From Spinellus fusiger (lineage: Eukaryota; Mucoromycota; Mucoromycetes; Mucorales; Phycomycetaceae), in assembly GCA_025094145.1 (NCBI GenBank), contig JALLLS010000011.1:496001-560000 (forward strand): a stretch of 64,000 nucleotides of DNA. Reading direction: 5' to 3'. This document shows, piece by piece, positions 1 to 12,490 of this stretch. Positions within the stretch are counted from its first letter, which is position 1. Every line of letters begins with the position of its first letter. The translations under genes and the position numbers were made by a program. The notes below the pieces were generated by a model. The model worked only from the letters and a program-made list of their open reading frames with translations, had not been told where the DNA came from and made no database searches.

Positions 1-894
1 TCATAGGATCGATAAATGAATTCTGTCTGAAGAGTACCACGAGAAACAGGTTGGTCTGCCTGAATGCACTCCAAAGCTCGTTTGAGTCTATTCAAAGGAA
101 GATAGTAGCTTGACGATGCATGGGTTGCACCTCCAGCATTGAGTGCAATAGCACGTCCATGCAGGTCCAACACAGGACTACCACTTGATCCTGCACTTGT
201 ACCTGAAGCAGCTTGTAGGTAGAATGTGTTGAAATCGTTGTACTCTCCAATGCCATAGTCTGGTGCCTGTCTGTCAAGACGAGCCAAAGTGCCTGAGAGA
301 ATACTGAGCTTTTCACCTGCATCATTGCTATCCACAAATGAATATCTCTTCCATAGAGGCAGCCACTTACCCAACCACGCGGATTTCTTGCCCTACTCTG
401 GCACCTTCTGGATAGAGCTCAATACCCGGAACATTCAGAAAGCGTACACGACTAGGATCGTATTTCAAGAATCCAAAATCATGCACTGGATCACGATAAA
501 TGGGTGTCAATTCGACTTCTTCATAGTTGCAAAAGATGGCTTGGGCTACAATAGGAGAGACAGAGACTACATGTCGGTTGGAGAGAATAATACCACGCTT
601 AGGGTCCACTACAAATCCGGTAGCAGTAAAGGCACCTGGTGCTTCTGTATCCAAACATCGAACACGAGTTGCTTTGATAGAAACAATACTGTTGATGCTG
701 GTCTTGAGTGTGTTTTCCCAAGTAGCAGCAGGTATTGACTCTGGTTGGGTTTCATTGCTAGGCTTTGTCTCTTGACGAACTTCTGTCTTGAAATGTGGAT
801 GTTCTGGAGTGTAGTGGGGGTAATCATGCGAAGAAATAGATAGACAAGGCAGTGTAGCCATTATATTTTTTTGATGTGAGAGAAAAGTAGACAT
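1..894 (-). CDS. NMA111: Nma111-type HtrA serine protease, 5' part (runs off window)
   Basis: Nuclear HtrA-family serine protease of the Nma111 type, linked in yeast to stress-induced cell death. Exon 1 is 371..894 and exon 2 runs from 327 down past position 1, separated by a 43-nt intron; the join reads [13 protein letters not shown], in frame. The trypsin-like triad is visible: His in SNRHVV, Asp in [11 protein letters not shown] and Ser in GSSGSPV. The PDZ domains and second protease-like half expected for the family lie outside the window. The start at 894 is the first Met; a second in-frame Met lies 11 codons later. The N-terminal ~60 residues are poorly conserved in type. Family assignment is strong; the function is inferred from the family. 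Confidence 0.9.
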
Positions 895-1655
895 TTTAGC
901 ACAACAAATGATGCCATGTCAAGAACTTGTCCTTTTTATCTGTTCTCACTGCATTTTCATTTTCCTACATTTCCCCTTTTTTTCCCTAGTTATCTTTATC
1001 AATGAAGGTCAGGAATCCAATGCAACTAGAGCAATCAGTCATATTAAGTAGAAAACAATGCCTAGTGTTTCTGTCTCCCTTTATTATTGTCTTGAGCCCT
1101 TACATTAATCGTCTTTATTTTTCCCTTTTACTTAATCAATCCCTTTTTCTCTATTATTTAATATTTTGTTACCACTGCATTTCATTTTATGATGATATAA
1201 TAAAAGGCAGTGGCAAAGATAAGAAAATTGGTCATGATGACGGTCATAATGATGTTATTAGTGATGCTACCCATGATGATAGCATGGACAATGCTAATGA
1301 CAATGCTAATAATAACAGCGCTCATCATAGTGGCACTAATCATAACAGCCATAATTATAGCCCTTTTTATAGTACAAAAATAAACTTTAATTACGTGATA
1401 ACTCATACTATAAAATGAATAGTGCATAGTACTTTATATGCAGGCACAGAAGCAGATAACATTGACCCTCCACTGTGATGTAGTATAGTATAATACAGAG
1501 CATTATAGTATGCTATGCCACTGTGTGTCTTCCCATACCATTTCATTGCACTAGTGTATACCCTTTAATAACACTTTATATCATAGATTGGTTTTATATA
1601 TGTATCCATGTATGTATGTATGTATGTACAAATAACTTCTATTCTACTCACTGTA
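895..1655. other. AT-rich intergenic spacer with simple repeats
   Basis: No gene seen. Open frames here are low-complexity (GAT/AAT-rich, about 1230-1330) and have no family resemblance. A short TATG microsatellite lies at about 1608-1628. Confidence 0.6.
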
Positions 1656-2276
1656 CTATGGCTTGAGCAACTGCTGAGGGTCAATATTAAATCTCTTGCA
1701 AATACCATCAAGCACCCTCCACAAATCCCAATACCCATAAAGTGTGGCTACTTGATAGATTTCTTGAGCAATGGAACACAGTTGAGCAGAAGCACCAGAC
1801 TCAGGCCATTGTTGACAAAGCTGAAGAATATGAAGAGGATGCCCCATGAGGGATTCAGAAGAGAGTCTAGGACCATAGCTGGGTGATTGGGGATTGAAGC
1901 TAGGGAGTGTCTGTATTGGCTCTTTGGTAGGCTCCACCAGCTGGAGAGTAAGCTTGTGGTGTTGACCTGCTCCCAGAATACCCACTAGACCGTCTTCTAG
2001 CAGAATCATTGCCCACAGTCTTTGTTCTGCCTGTGGGTTAAGTGAAGAGAGAAGAAGTCCGTAAAGTTCGTGTTCGGCTCGTGTACCAAGAGGGTCCATA
2101 GTAAGAATATGCTTGGCCACTGTAGGGTATAGTGTGGGTGGTTTACTGACAAAACACACAATAGAGAGTGTGTTTCCCAGTGACCAGGGCGAGGGATTAG
2201 AAGGCGTCATGACCGATTGCAAGGAGGTCTCAATAGACACAGGACATGTTAAGTACCCTAGGGCAAGTGTAAACAT
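1656..2276 (-). CDS. unrecognised protein, 206 aa
   Basis: Single-exon ORF that I do not recognise. It encodes 206 residues without low complexity, a signal peptide or membrane segments. The middle (LWAMILLEDGLVGILGAGQ) looks like alternating beta strands. The C-terminus (WDLWRVLDGICKRFNIDPQQ) looks helical and ends cleanly. Composition is like a real folded protein, not a shadow frame. It is divergently oriented to the PP1 inhibitor gene, with ~150 bp between the two starts, which suggests a shared promoter. A start at the later Met (2211) is also possible. Confidence 0.6.
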   Translation of the reverse strand: MFTLALGYLTCPVSIETSLQSVMTPSNPSPWSLGNTLSIVCFVSKPPTLYPTVAKHILTMDPLGTRAEHELYGLLLSSLNPQAEQRLWAMILLEDGLVGILGAGQHHKLTLQLVEPTKEPIQTLPSFNPQSPSYGPRLSSESLMGHPLHILQLCQQWPESGASAQLCSIAQEIYQVATLYGYWDLWRVLDGICKRFNIDPQQLLKP

Positions 2277-2425
2277 GTTTTTATATATTTATTTTTATAT
2301 ATTAATAAATATTATCTATTCTCAAGTCTAAGCATGAGGTAGAAAGAATAAGATAAACTGACGTCACATTATGCGATGGACAAGAATCCACAAAGTTCTT
2401 TTTTCTTTGCTCTTCATTATTGCCC

Positions 2426-3093
2426 ATGGAGAATCAACCTGTGAAGCCAATCAAAGGCATCCTTAAAAAGAACCACCAAACCCAACGTAGCAACTTAGAT
2501 CCTCGGTAATATTCTACTGCCTGGAGAATAACCACTTAGATTCTTATCTGTTTCTATAGTCTAAAGTGGGATGAAGCCAATCTAGAGCTGACAGAAGCAC
2601 AGAAAGATGCTGTTATGAAAGTGGACGAGCCAAAGACACCTTATATTCATTATAATCCTGAGACAGATGAAGTTCTCAATATGCCTGGTAGGTGTACAAG
2701 ACTCGGATTCTTATATTGACGTATTAGAGGGTGGCTATGATATTAAGGCTGCTCATGAAGAGCCCGAAGAGTTTTCATTGGACACAGGCAATGAGTCTGA
2801 TCGTTCAAGCACCTCTAGCAGTCGTAAAGGCAGGCGTGTGTATTTGAGTGATGATGACTGGGATTCAGATGATAAGGAGGAAGATGAGCAAAGTAAGTCC
2901 CAGAAGTAGAGCTACAGCTAACGTAAGTCCAGCTAGAAAGCAACACGATGAATTTGCTAAAAAGAGAGCCATGCACTACAACATGGGAAACGTGTTACGC
3001 AATGATGATGATGAAAACGAGGATAAAGAGGCCCGAATTCCGCCTGTGCCTGTAGGAGGAGTTCATAGTAATGGAGACCTTATGGAAGAATAG
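2426..3093 (+). CDS. GLC8: protein phosphatase 1 inhibitor-2 / Glc8
   Basis: Regulator of type-1 protein phosphatase, 177 aa. Exons 2426..2505, 2560..2687, 2728..2892 and 2933..3093; the last two introns are exactly 40 nt. The PP1-contact elements of the inhibitor-2 family occur in order: KGILKK near residue 10; LKWDEANL near 28; PKTPYIHY, containing the conserved phospho-threonine context; an acidic, serine-rich middle ([14 protein letters not shown]); and [10 protein letters not shown], the motif that in the family inserts at the phosphatase active site (usual form HYNEG, here HYNMG). The tail is acidic and short. Splice sites follow GT-AG and keep the frame throughout. The HYNMG variant removes the usual Glu, which may weaken active-site binding (inference). 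Confidence 0.9.
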
Positions 3094-6000
3094 GTCTAGT
3101 ATTGATATTATTATACATTGTCGATTCATTGACTATACTTGTTACATGATGAAAAGTGTGGTTAGTATATGTATATTTTTGTGTAAATGGGAGTGTATTT
3201 ATAAATGCATATTAGTACTAGTACATGCGCATCTTGGTGTATATCTCACTTATTTTAGCATTGGATACCTGCATTGATGTGTAAATGTACATTTGTATTG
3301 TTGCACTTATATTAGTCTGTGTATAGCAGTGCAACTACATTAGTGTCTGTGTGTATATACTATTAACTACTTTAGCAAGTCAGATATCTTTCTACATATC
3401 TTTCTATTTTTCTATTTTTCTATCTTTTATATTCATAATCTATCAACTATGAGATTACCATGAGTAAACTTGCCTGCCATAAGTCTCTATGTTTAGAATA
3501 TACCATGAAAAAAGAAACTTACCCGTCACCTACCACCACCACCACCACCACCACAACAACAACAACAACAACAAAAGACAATACATATACTGTCACACCC
3601 CAACTTTAATTGGCTTCTATTTATGAATGCTTGCTAGATTCTTTTTGATCCTATTAACTAACATAAATTGAAATAAACCCTCATTATCGGTAGCATTTTT
3701 ATCAATATTTGTGATTCCAGTTTTCCCAGCCTAAAGAGAGTAAGAGTGTTTTCTAGATTAAACTATTTAAGCTACCTCGGTATCAAACATCGACTATCTC
3801 GTATCATACAATCCAACCTATTTAGAGAATCACCAAATATTGATACAGGACCACAACTATTGTATCTGATTCCTCTGTCTTCAACAAATAGCTAAACAAT
3901 AGTGTCTCCCACCATTATCTGGAATACTCACTATTTTGAACAGCAAAGGTCATATTCAATGTCTTTTAGTATTTCTTGATCTACAAACATTTAATTACTC
4001 GGTATTAATTGGACTATTTAAAAAGTATAAGTAGAATATAAGAGACTATAGTACATTGGTTCACTATTTACTATTACTATTACTAGTTCAGATATATAGT
4101 GTTATCTTGGTAATTGTAGTGGTTATAGCATTGATATTAGTATCAAAAAAAATCTTATAAGAAAAAAATGAACAATAAGATCAAGCATCAATTTAAATAA
4201 AAATGTTTTTATCACCAATAAAATATAGAATAGTCTTGAACTCTATCCAATTCACTACAAATCCATGTCTAATCACTACAGAAAACCAACAAAGCCTGGA
4301 TCTACACAAACAAATGAGGTTTATACATTGATTTAATAATCTCTATCCATATAAATATAAATATAAACATGTGCATTACCATGATGACAACATGGCTAAC
4401 TTAATACACAACAAAGATTGGCTTTATTCAATTGATATAACATTATACTAAGAACCATTTTGGTACTGGATACATGACTGATTTTGTAATGCATAATTTC
4501 AAATTCAGTCTGATTATAATCATTTTCTCCTATTCTAAAAGTATGTTGACCCTAATGTGAGCAAAGTGTTCCACTCTTTGATTGTTATAGTGGTGGATGT
4601 GGACATCATCAACTCTTTGAAGTGTGAATCATTCATATGAGCGAATTATTCTCTTGCCCACTATCAATTTACTAAAGATAATCCTCGATTACACTATGAA
4701 AGCTCTTCACTTCTCACTGTCTGATATGTTTGTCAATGCAATGAGAGAATGTTGGTTATAACTCTTTTTAAATGTAAAATTATTAGTATACAATTCAGTA
4801 AAACATACACATAATATAATGTGAGTTAATATTGAAAAAATCTTTCAAAGTTTCAAAAATAATGTCTACGGAATGCATTCAAGTCTTTTAATAAAAAAAA
4901 ATACTTACCAATAGATAATCTTTTTCTGTGATTTCATTTGTATCTTATGTTCGTATTACTGTGGTGCCATTCATCTGGATAGATTAGGCTGAATGAACGG
5001 CAATACTCCTTTCTGGTTTCATGTGTCTCTATTTCTTCCTAGATAAGACTATGTTTACTCAAGTGTCAAAAAGGGGCAGGGCAAATGAAAATTCTTTAAT
5101 AACCACGGGGAGTCTATCCACTTTGTTTTCCAGTGAGTGTGATAGCTAGTATTCCTGGGTTTGTGACATAGACTGATAAACTTCTTTATACTCTATATCA
5201 AACAACCCAGCTTATTTGTGTTCTTGACACACTAATAACTGTTTAAAGTAGTATTAAGACCAACCTTACTATGAAGTCTCTTTTGACTCTTCTCATTCTC
5301 TCTTTATCATTCCTTAGAACTACTTTATTATATCTATTACTCCCTATTAGTTGATTGGCTTATCGTTGCCAATACTGCCCTGATAATAACTTTGTTCATT
5401 TCACCTAAAGCGCTAATGAAAGGTCTGTTACTTTGACGATCTTTAATTAATAAGTATTCATACACGTCACTGTGTCTTGATTACTAGAAAAATAGAATGA
5501 AAATAGAATAGAATCCAAGTATTGATTACTTGTTAGACCAAAATATCTCACTCTGTAACATTTATGAGTCTATAATAAGATAATATACTTTACTGTGATT
5601 GTACTATAGCCCTGAGTTTTATTTTGTCTCATTTACAAAATGAACTTGCTATTCCAGGCTACTAGATTACTGATTCCAATGAGCATACACACTAAGACCA
5701 TATATATTTATATATATATGGTCTATTTATGGTGTATTTGTCTATTTTAAAATGATAAAGAGAATCGTATGAATGAGTAAAGTTTCTTTCAAATAGATTC
5801 ATCAAAACTGGGCTATATAAAAATGCAATGATTTTTACACTAAAATACACCTCCTACTTAAGGTAGATACTCCATGATGACCCCTGAATCATGATTAAAT
5901 TTACTCAAGACTATATACTTTATTAGTGCATGTTGACAGCTCATATTAGCTCTTACTTTCCGGTTTTCCATTTAAAGATATAAACGAGTGCACGTCATTT

Positions 6001-7032
6001 ATCTTTCACTATACTGTCAAAAGGTGATGCTAGCCATGAGTATCCTTATACTTCATATTCAAGTGCTTGTCGTTGTCTTGGACTTGAGTCTGATAAACCC
6101 TGCTTCCATGTATCAGTTGTGATACATAGTCCAAATGGACTTTCTGATCTTCTTTTTGCACTAGTACATGGCTTTGGCTGATGAGTAGTATTTATTGACA
6201 ATTTTCCTTTTTATTTGTTGTGAATGAACTGCGTTCGTTCTTAACTTGATATACATCGTCTTTACTCCTTACCAATCTAGTCAGTTCTTGGCTACCTATG
6301 GGTTAGAGCATCCATTTTGTGTATCAAATTCACTTTTCATATAGTCTATTCACATATCAATGCATAATATATCTTATTTTAGCATATGTTCGGATTTCAC
6401 TTGAATTCAAAGGAATCAGGCATGTGATTTGCAACGAAAGCTTTGGTATGGATAATATCATAGATGTTCTTGTACATTGTAAATATAAATAAATCCATGT
6501 TATAGCAACAATACAATACAAAGACCAATATTCAATTGGTATATAAAAATGGAAATGTCTTTTTGTTGTTGCTTTCTATATAAGCTATAACCGTGCATGT
6601 ACTGAGAAGATTCTTCCACGTTAATCGTTCAATAATTTTACTTAGACAAAAGAAATTATCTCCTCTCTATTTCTCATGAATTATTTGAAGATTGTCTTCT
6701 TAATAGAGGTGGTATGATTAAACTTATTTCTAAGCTTTAGATTCTTATTCAATTTTATACTTAAGTCATACATTTGTAGCATTTATACTGCTTTTTTATT
6801 CAAGTATAAGCTAACAGATAATAGTACATTAATACAGACTTATCCTCGATTGTATAGAAATTAGCACTCACATGGCGATAGTATATTTTCTCCATAAGAT
6901 TCTTCATTTAGTTATTGGCTATGATTAACAATGGCTACCGACACAACCAATAGATGAATAAATACATTAAATAAATATTCAAAAACTGAAAAAAGTAATT
7001 TTATTGCATTGTAATTTAAGTGTATGCTAAAG
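3094..7032. other. 3.9-kb AT-rich gene desert
   Basis: No gene or RNA was recognised on either strand; all frames are broken at short intervals. It contains a (CAC)n(AAC)n microsatellite at about 3531-3575 and an AT palindrome at 5696-5723. The stretch ends at the TA-flanked inverted-repeat element. It may be decayed transposon sequence, but no family could be identified by eye. Confidence 0.5.
3531..3575. repeat. (CAC)n/(AAC)n microsatellite
   Basis: A run of CAC triplets passes directly into a run of AAC triplets. It is not inside any reading frame that I would call a gene. Confidence 0.8.
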
Positions 7033-7034
7033 TA

Positions 7035-7394
7035 CAGTAGTTGCAACACCAATAGTCGGGTTATTAAGTTGGGATGCGGCAAATAAAGTCTTAATCGGCG
7101 GCCTTTCTATTCTCAAAGGGTGGGTTATACTTTTCCTATAACTTAACAACACAACATAAACAAGTACTTATTTCTTCCAAGAAGATCGTCGAGAAAGAAT
7201 CTTTTTTTTTAAAAATAAAATAAAAAAGAAAGAAAGAAAACAGATTTATGGATTGGAAAGACGATTTCAACCTGTTTTTTTATAGAAATATCAACAAATG
7301 TAGAATGTTATTGTAATTCTCAGGAACCAGAGCAAACATCGATTGCTAAGGGCTTTGATACAAAGATGCAAGAGGTTAATGCTCTTGCAGAATA

Positions 7395-7429
<35 letters not shown>

Positions 7430-7509
7430 AGTCAAAAGGGCATTACTGTGAATACAGCAATGAGTAAAACTACTTTTTTATTTACAATAACAAAGTCTTT
7501 CACTACTGT
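7035..7509 (+). repeat. left arm of the ~480-bp inverted repeat
   Basis: Reverse-complement match to 12362..12846, almost base for base over its length, including an AT-rich tract, an (AAT)n stretch at ~7395-7420 and coding-like sequence. The arms part at about 7495-7509, where the right arm has a few extra bases, and then become unrelated. Confidence 0.9.
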
Positions 7510-7722
7510 GAAGTCTGGTAGATTAGCTAGTGGAATCGCCAAAGTTACAACAAAAAAGTAGGCAAAAAATCTCAAAGGCGATAGAGAGAAAACTCACATA
7601 AAAGAAAAGCATAATTTTCATCTCATAAACTTCTACGATGATCCACTTCAAGCTCGATTTAGTGACACAGTCGTTTCTCTTACTGAGAAACTTGAAAAAT
7701 GTCAGTTTGAAAGATATCAATG
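7343..7722 (+). pseudogene. transposase N-terminal (helix-turn-helix) remnant
   Basis: Begins inside the left inverted repeat and runs past it. Near 7625-7715 one frame reads FYDDPLQARFSDTVVSLTEK, resembling the N-terminal DNA-binding region of Tc1-like transposases in Mucoromycota. Several stops and frame changes separate it from the upstream Asn-rich stretch. No catalytic part follows on this strand. The assignment rests on pattern memory of the family. Confidence 0.35.
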
Positions 7723-8399
7723 TTAAACAATATTTTGTATAAAGTCAATTTGTTAGTGGGAAGGATTCTAACCATTAGAATTAGGTATGTGCATGTGTGG
7801 ATTTTTCAAGGTAGTAGTAAGAATAATAAATCGTTTATAACTGGATTATATTTATTTCTGACTAATCCTTCCCAAGATATCAGAATTGAGAAGAGTATAT
7901 CTATTTAATATCCTTGCATGACTGAACCCGTCTAATACTGAATCTGAGTCAACTTCAATGATATATGCCGTGAAAGTCCTGATTGAGTTCTTGACTGCTA
8001 AGTGCTATTAAGGTATGTGTTTCATCATATCATGTATGGTAATAATTTATTTTATTGTTTATAATTTGCAAGTGAAATCATATTACTAAGGTTTACCGAG
8101 TGTTCATTCTATACGAAAATATTCTTCAAAGAAGAACGGAATGAGTCTAATTCAAGTTATTTTCTTGGGAATAAAAATAGCTTGAATTTATTGACAAATG
8201 TAAACACCTTTAAATTCAAATAGATGACATAAGTAGCCATTTATACCAATAAAAGTATGGTATAAAACAGTATCTTCAGTTGAAATTGTCATTAGATGAA
8301 TATGACTAAGAATACAGCTATTGATACGTATGCTTTTACTTTGCTGATAAAATGAAGCATTATTTGATGCAGTCGCTTTTTTAAACTCGATAGTTAAGA

Positions 8400-8665
8400 T
8401 TTCATTATTATCGCCACTAAATGCTCAGCAATATCAACGTAGACATCTCTCCGAGCTTCTTCTAAAGCTGTCTTGAGCTCATCGATATTTTTGATACCGG
8501 CCCTCTTGTCATTGATAAACTTATCAAGACAGCTCCAGAGATGTTCAATGGGGTTGAGATCAGGACTTTAGGCAGGCCAGTAATCAAAGAACCCTGATTT
8601 GATATGTCTCTTTCCACCATGTTGTATAGCCACCTGTAGGACAGGTAGCACCATTTGGTTGTAGG
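8400..8665 (-). pseudogene. Tc1/mariner transposase DDE fragment, broken
   Basis: Minus-strand reading gives the catalytic C-terminal segment of a Tc1-like transposase: WPA, an in-frame TAA, then SPDLNPIEHLWSCL, followed by a helical stretch (IDELKTALEEARRDVYVDI). Directly upstream, in another frame, TGGYTTWWKETYQIRVL follows a DN-containing segment, as expected before the WPA block. There are therefore at least one stop and one frameshift. The final catalytic Glu (NPIEH) is present. Not functional as it stands. Confidence 0.8.
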
Positions 8666-8796
8666 TACACTATGAGCAGCCTCATGCTTTTCTCCAGACT
8701 ATTCATGTCATCAAGTATAGTCAAAAATTGGTTAATGCTACGACTAACATCAAATAGTATTAAGAATATTTTATGTTTTAATAAACAATGTAGTAT

Positions 8797-9099
8797 TTAC
8801 TCAAAGCGACAGAGTAATAAAGAGTCAAAGACTCCACTGATCAAAGTATCACTTTCAATGTCGACTAGTTTTATTTGCTTCATCTCCATACATTTGATTA
8901 GAATAGCTGCATATTGATCAGGCGAAAAGATAGTCGAGTAGTATAATCTGCAAGATTCATTCATCGTGTTAAGACAACCAGACGATAACAGTTTTGTGGA
9001 ATAGTGGAGTGTGACTACTCTATCTTCTTGGATGTATGGCAAAGGTACATTTATCATGGACAAGTAGAGAAGACCCCATGTCAAAGAGAAAAATAGCAA
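8797..9099 (-). pseudogene. unrecognised coding remnant, 100 codons
   Basis: Open frame with protein-like composition (LLSSGCLNTMNESCRLYYST, then DQYAAILIKCMEMKQIKLVD). I do not recognise a family. It lies on the same strand as the other transposon remnants, between the Tc1 fragment and a spliced remnant, so it is probably transposon-derived. Confidence 0.3.
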
Positions 9100-9476
9100 A
9101 TGGTATAGAAGGCGTAATTTTCTACTTCTTTAATAAACAGACCTTGAATTCGAGCTACTTTCTGGAGTATAAACAAGATAAGCTTACATTGACTTGGGTA
9201 GTGGGCTGTTTCTTGATCCCAACTTGTTCTCTTTGTGTTTGTTTCTCTTTTGTTGGTTCTGTTCTGTATCTGCACTTGGTGCTATTGCTGTGCCAAAAAC
9301 TTGCTTGCATCCCGCCACTTCACCTCTCCCGTGCTATTGCCGTCACATCCTCACTCTTCTTTACTCTCGCACGGGTAAGGGCATCCCCAACACTTTTCTT
9401 TACTGCTGACAACCTGTGCTAGTAGCCAGCACTTCAAGGCCCTAAGTATCTTCATTAAGATCTCTCGTGCCCAACA

Positions 9477-9987
9477 TTACAGTTTGTACATCTCATCTTC
9501 CTCACTAAATTTATCAGCCTGAGATGTCATTGTACCACGGAGAGGAGAGGAATTGGATTCAGCATCAATAGGTTCATTATCAGTTAAAGGCATAAGTTCT
9601 TTGTCGGTGGTCGTTGTAGGTTCAGTAAGTCTTAAAGCACGCATTTTAATTAGATTAGATTCGCATGTAGTGTAGCCAGTTATGGATTCAATCGCTGATA
9701 TTTTGAATACTTCTTCAGTTAAATTCTATCATGATAAAATACAAATTAGCTCATCAAAAGTGAATGTATACTTAACAGATATTTACCAATGCCTGTACAA
9801 ATTTAAAAAGAGAGGAATGTGTCGCACTCAATGATCGAGATCTAGTAAATATTAAAGTTAACATAATTATAATATACAGTTCAACTTACATATCAGAAAG
9901 TTTGACACTTGGTCTGTCCACTTGCAACACATTATTCTAAGTCAAGCACCAGGACTTTTGTAAACTCAGAACTGTTTTAGGTGACAT
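9477..9987 (-). pseudogene. spliced coding remnant with an in-frame stop
   Basis: Three segments (9890..9987, 9787..9841, 9477..9725) join through two good GT-AG introns into one 133-residue reading with a single TAG at codon 17 (MSPKTVLSLQKSWCLT, stop, then NNVLQVDRPSVKLSD). It ends in an acidic tail (FSEEDEMYKL). Joined reading across both introns is unlikely by chance, so this is a real but interrupted coding segment. The family is unknown. It sits inside the transposon nest. The TAG could instead be avoided by a different upstream exon. Confidence 0.4.
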
Positions 9988-10453
9988 ATCTGTTGAAAGA
10001 GATTTTTAGTGACCGTACTCTACAGGATCTGTATGCAGTACATAACCGTTCTACGTTTTTTTGTTGAAAGAGATTTAGTTTGCTCTTTGCAACTGACAGC
10101 AAAACCCATCGAATATGTGTTTATACGTGTATTTCAGATAATTTGTGACAAGTTTTTCTTTTTTCATTCAGTTTACGAGTTATAATGAAAAGAAATGGCT
10201 TCTTTTTGCACTTTATTAAATAGGCCAATATGTTATGACGTACGGCACTTGAAAAAGTTACGTGGACCGATCATGAAGGAGAGAAAGAAGAGAAACTAGC
10301 TAAAATGAATAATACATAAGGAAGAAGAAAGAAAAAGCAGAAAGAGAAAAAAAAAATCTGGCCTTGAACAGACTTTGCTTGTTAATCTGAATGATATCCA
10401 TAAGAGAAAGAAAAATCAGTGAAAATCAGTGGGTAGAAGAATAGTAGCAGATG

Positions 10454-11640
10454 TCAGCACAAAGGTAGACAAGAATCAAAGGCCAGAGCACGGAAGAAAG
10501 AATGGCATTTGTTGTAGGTAATGGAAGATGACTTGACAGTGGCTTTAGTTTTGGCTTTGGCAGAGCTGCACATGGCAAGTACAGCCTCACAAAGGCAAAG
10601 ACTATGTTCATTAGTGTGGGGAGCCCATACACTGGTGCTAGTGCTGGTGTTGGAGACGTCGTACATCTCACTGTCGATCTCTATAGAACCCTTTAGCTTG
10701 GTAGTTTCCTCCTGGGAGAGAGACTCCAAAGCCTGTTTTGTTAGGGTAATGTCCATGTCCATGTCCATGGCATTTCCAGTGGTGGTGATGGCAGCACGTT
10801 CTGCCTCAGCAGTAGCCCTTGTCTCTGGATGAGATGGACATTCAGGGTCAATGGCCTTATAGTCAGCCATACCACAAGTGTGGCAATAGAGAATAGAAAC
10901 AGGACAATGAGGACAGTCTTTCTTCATGTGTCCCTCTTGGCGGCAGTACCTGCAATAGAGTGGGAGACCCTTTGCCTGGATCTCAACTGAAGAATTGAAC
11001 ATTCCACCAAGGTGGAGAAAACGACACAGAGGGCGAGGATTCTCCACAGCAGAGACATCCAAGAAGACAGAGGCTTCATCATAGAAGGTCTGGTACTCAT
11101 CATGGTACGCACAAAGGTGCACCACTTTTCCAAAAGGTTGGAAGGCCTCCAAAATAGGGGCCAAAAGATCCTTTCCGGGAAAACAGACTGGGATGTTGTA
11201 AAGGTTTACCTTTACTAGGTTGACATCTGAGTCAAACCCAGCAGAGGCAATCACCCGAGAATTGTTGAAGGACACGCCTTCAGAGGTTGCCTTTAGACAA
11301 ACCTCAGGCTTTTCGAACAGAACCTCAGCAATGAGGTCCTTGGTGTGGGTGTGACGAGTGGTGATGGCGACCACCCTTCCTAACTGAGCTGTCAAAACAG
11401 GGACAAGCTCCTGGGACTTGGCATTCTTGCCAAAGTTCAATACAATGCTCGACGGGTTTACCGTACGAGCCCATATTGAGGTGACAAAGTCTACCCTCAA
11501 CATCGATTCACAACCCGAGGCTGTGTAGATTGAGATCGCCTTGTTGGGGCGACGAACGAAAAGCCTAGTGTCAGTGATATTTTTATTAATGCCATTCCAT
11601 GGCAGGAGTGGATCTTCCTCCTCGGAAGATTAGGGGAGGG
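10454..11640 (-). pseudogene. LINE-type ORF1-like protein with CCHC zinc knuckle, 5' end degraded
   Basis: The open frame covers 349 codons from the Met at 11503, but continues upstream in the same frame (RLFVRRPNKAISIYTASG) to a stop near 11628 without another Met. The true start is therefore missing. An RRM-like middle (KVNLYNIPVCFPG; AFQPFGKVVHLCAY) precedes a zinc knuckle, CRYCRQEGHMKKDC (CX2CX4HX4C), and a second Cys/His cluster. This order is typical of ORF1 proteins of non-LTR retrotransposons. No reverse transcriptase follows downstream, so it is a stranded fragment. It is clearly richer in G+C than the surrounding DNA. Confidence 0.65.
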
Positions 11641-11792
11641 ATGTCTAATGTGTGTGTGATAAAGTTCTTAAAGGTAAGAAAATTCATAATTTTCGGCAGC
11701 TGTTTTTTTTTTCATTAAAATTCATATATGCTTACGTCACACACTACGGAGAATTTGCTTTTATTTATTTAAAACCTCTCGAGCGATCATCA

Positions 11793-12011
11793 TCAGATAT
11801 TGTTTATGAACAGTGCTCCAAAGCAACGTAGGAATCTTGTTTGATGACCTTCGGCGCTTACAACTAGCGGACTTTTGGCTGCGACCTTAGTGAAAATACA
11901 ATTGATAGAGGAGCTGTATCTTCTATCATTAAAAATTGTATGAGTAGCGTAGTTACTACGAGGTGTATTATATAATCTGGTCTGAAAACAACTTTTCACA
12001 TCATTGACCAA
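11793..12011 (-). other. short open frame of unknown meaning inside the nest
   Basis: 72 codons with no recognised motif. Composition is compatible with coding (SPLVVSAEGHQTRFLRCFGA). Listed because it is one of the few open stretches between ORF1 and the right inverted repeat. Confidence 0.2.
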
Positions 12012-12361
12012 GCTTTGGAGATCGACAGCCTCTGAATTGACTGGAGACCATTCTTGAAAGTGTTTTTTGTGTGTCTCTGTAAAGAACTAAATATATTCTG
12101 TTATATTTATATCCGAAACTTAATACAACCTCAATATTTTATATGATAAAGTTAACAAAATGCTGCTACCTATACATTTCTTAGACCATAGATAGAATTA
12201 CCATGAAACTAGAATAAATAAAATAGTGATTTAACAGTGGTACTACTATGGAATACACATTATTGTCATAGAAAAGAGTATTATACATCCAAATATTATT
12301 ATAAGATGCTTTAATGGCTTGTTTATGCTTCTCAAATACCAAATATATACCAGACCATAGC

Positions 12362-12457
12362 AGTGAAAGACTTTACTTTGTTATTGTAAATAAAAAAGTA
12401 GTTTTACTCATTGCTGTATTCACGGTAATGCCCCTTTGACTATTATTATTATTATTA

Positions 12458-12490
<33 letters not shown>

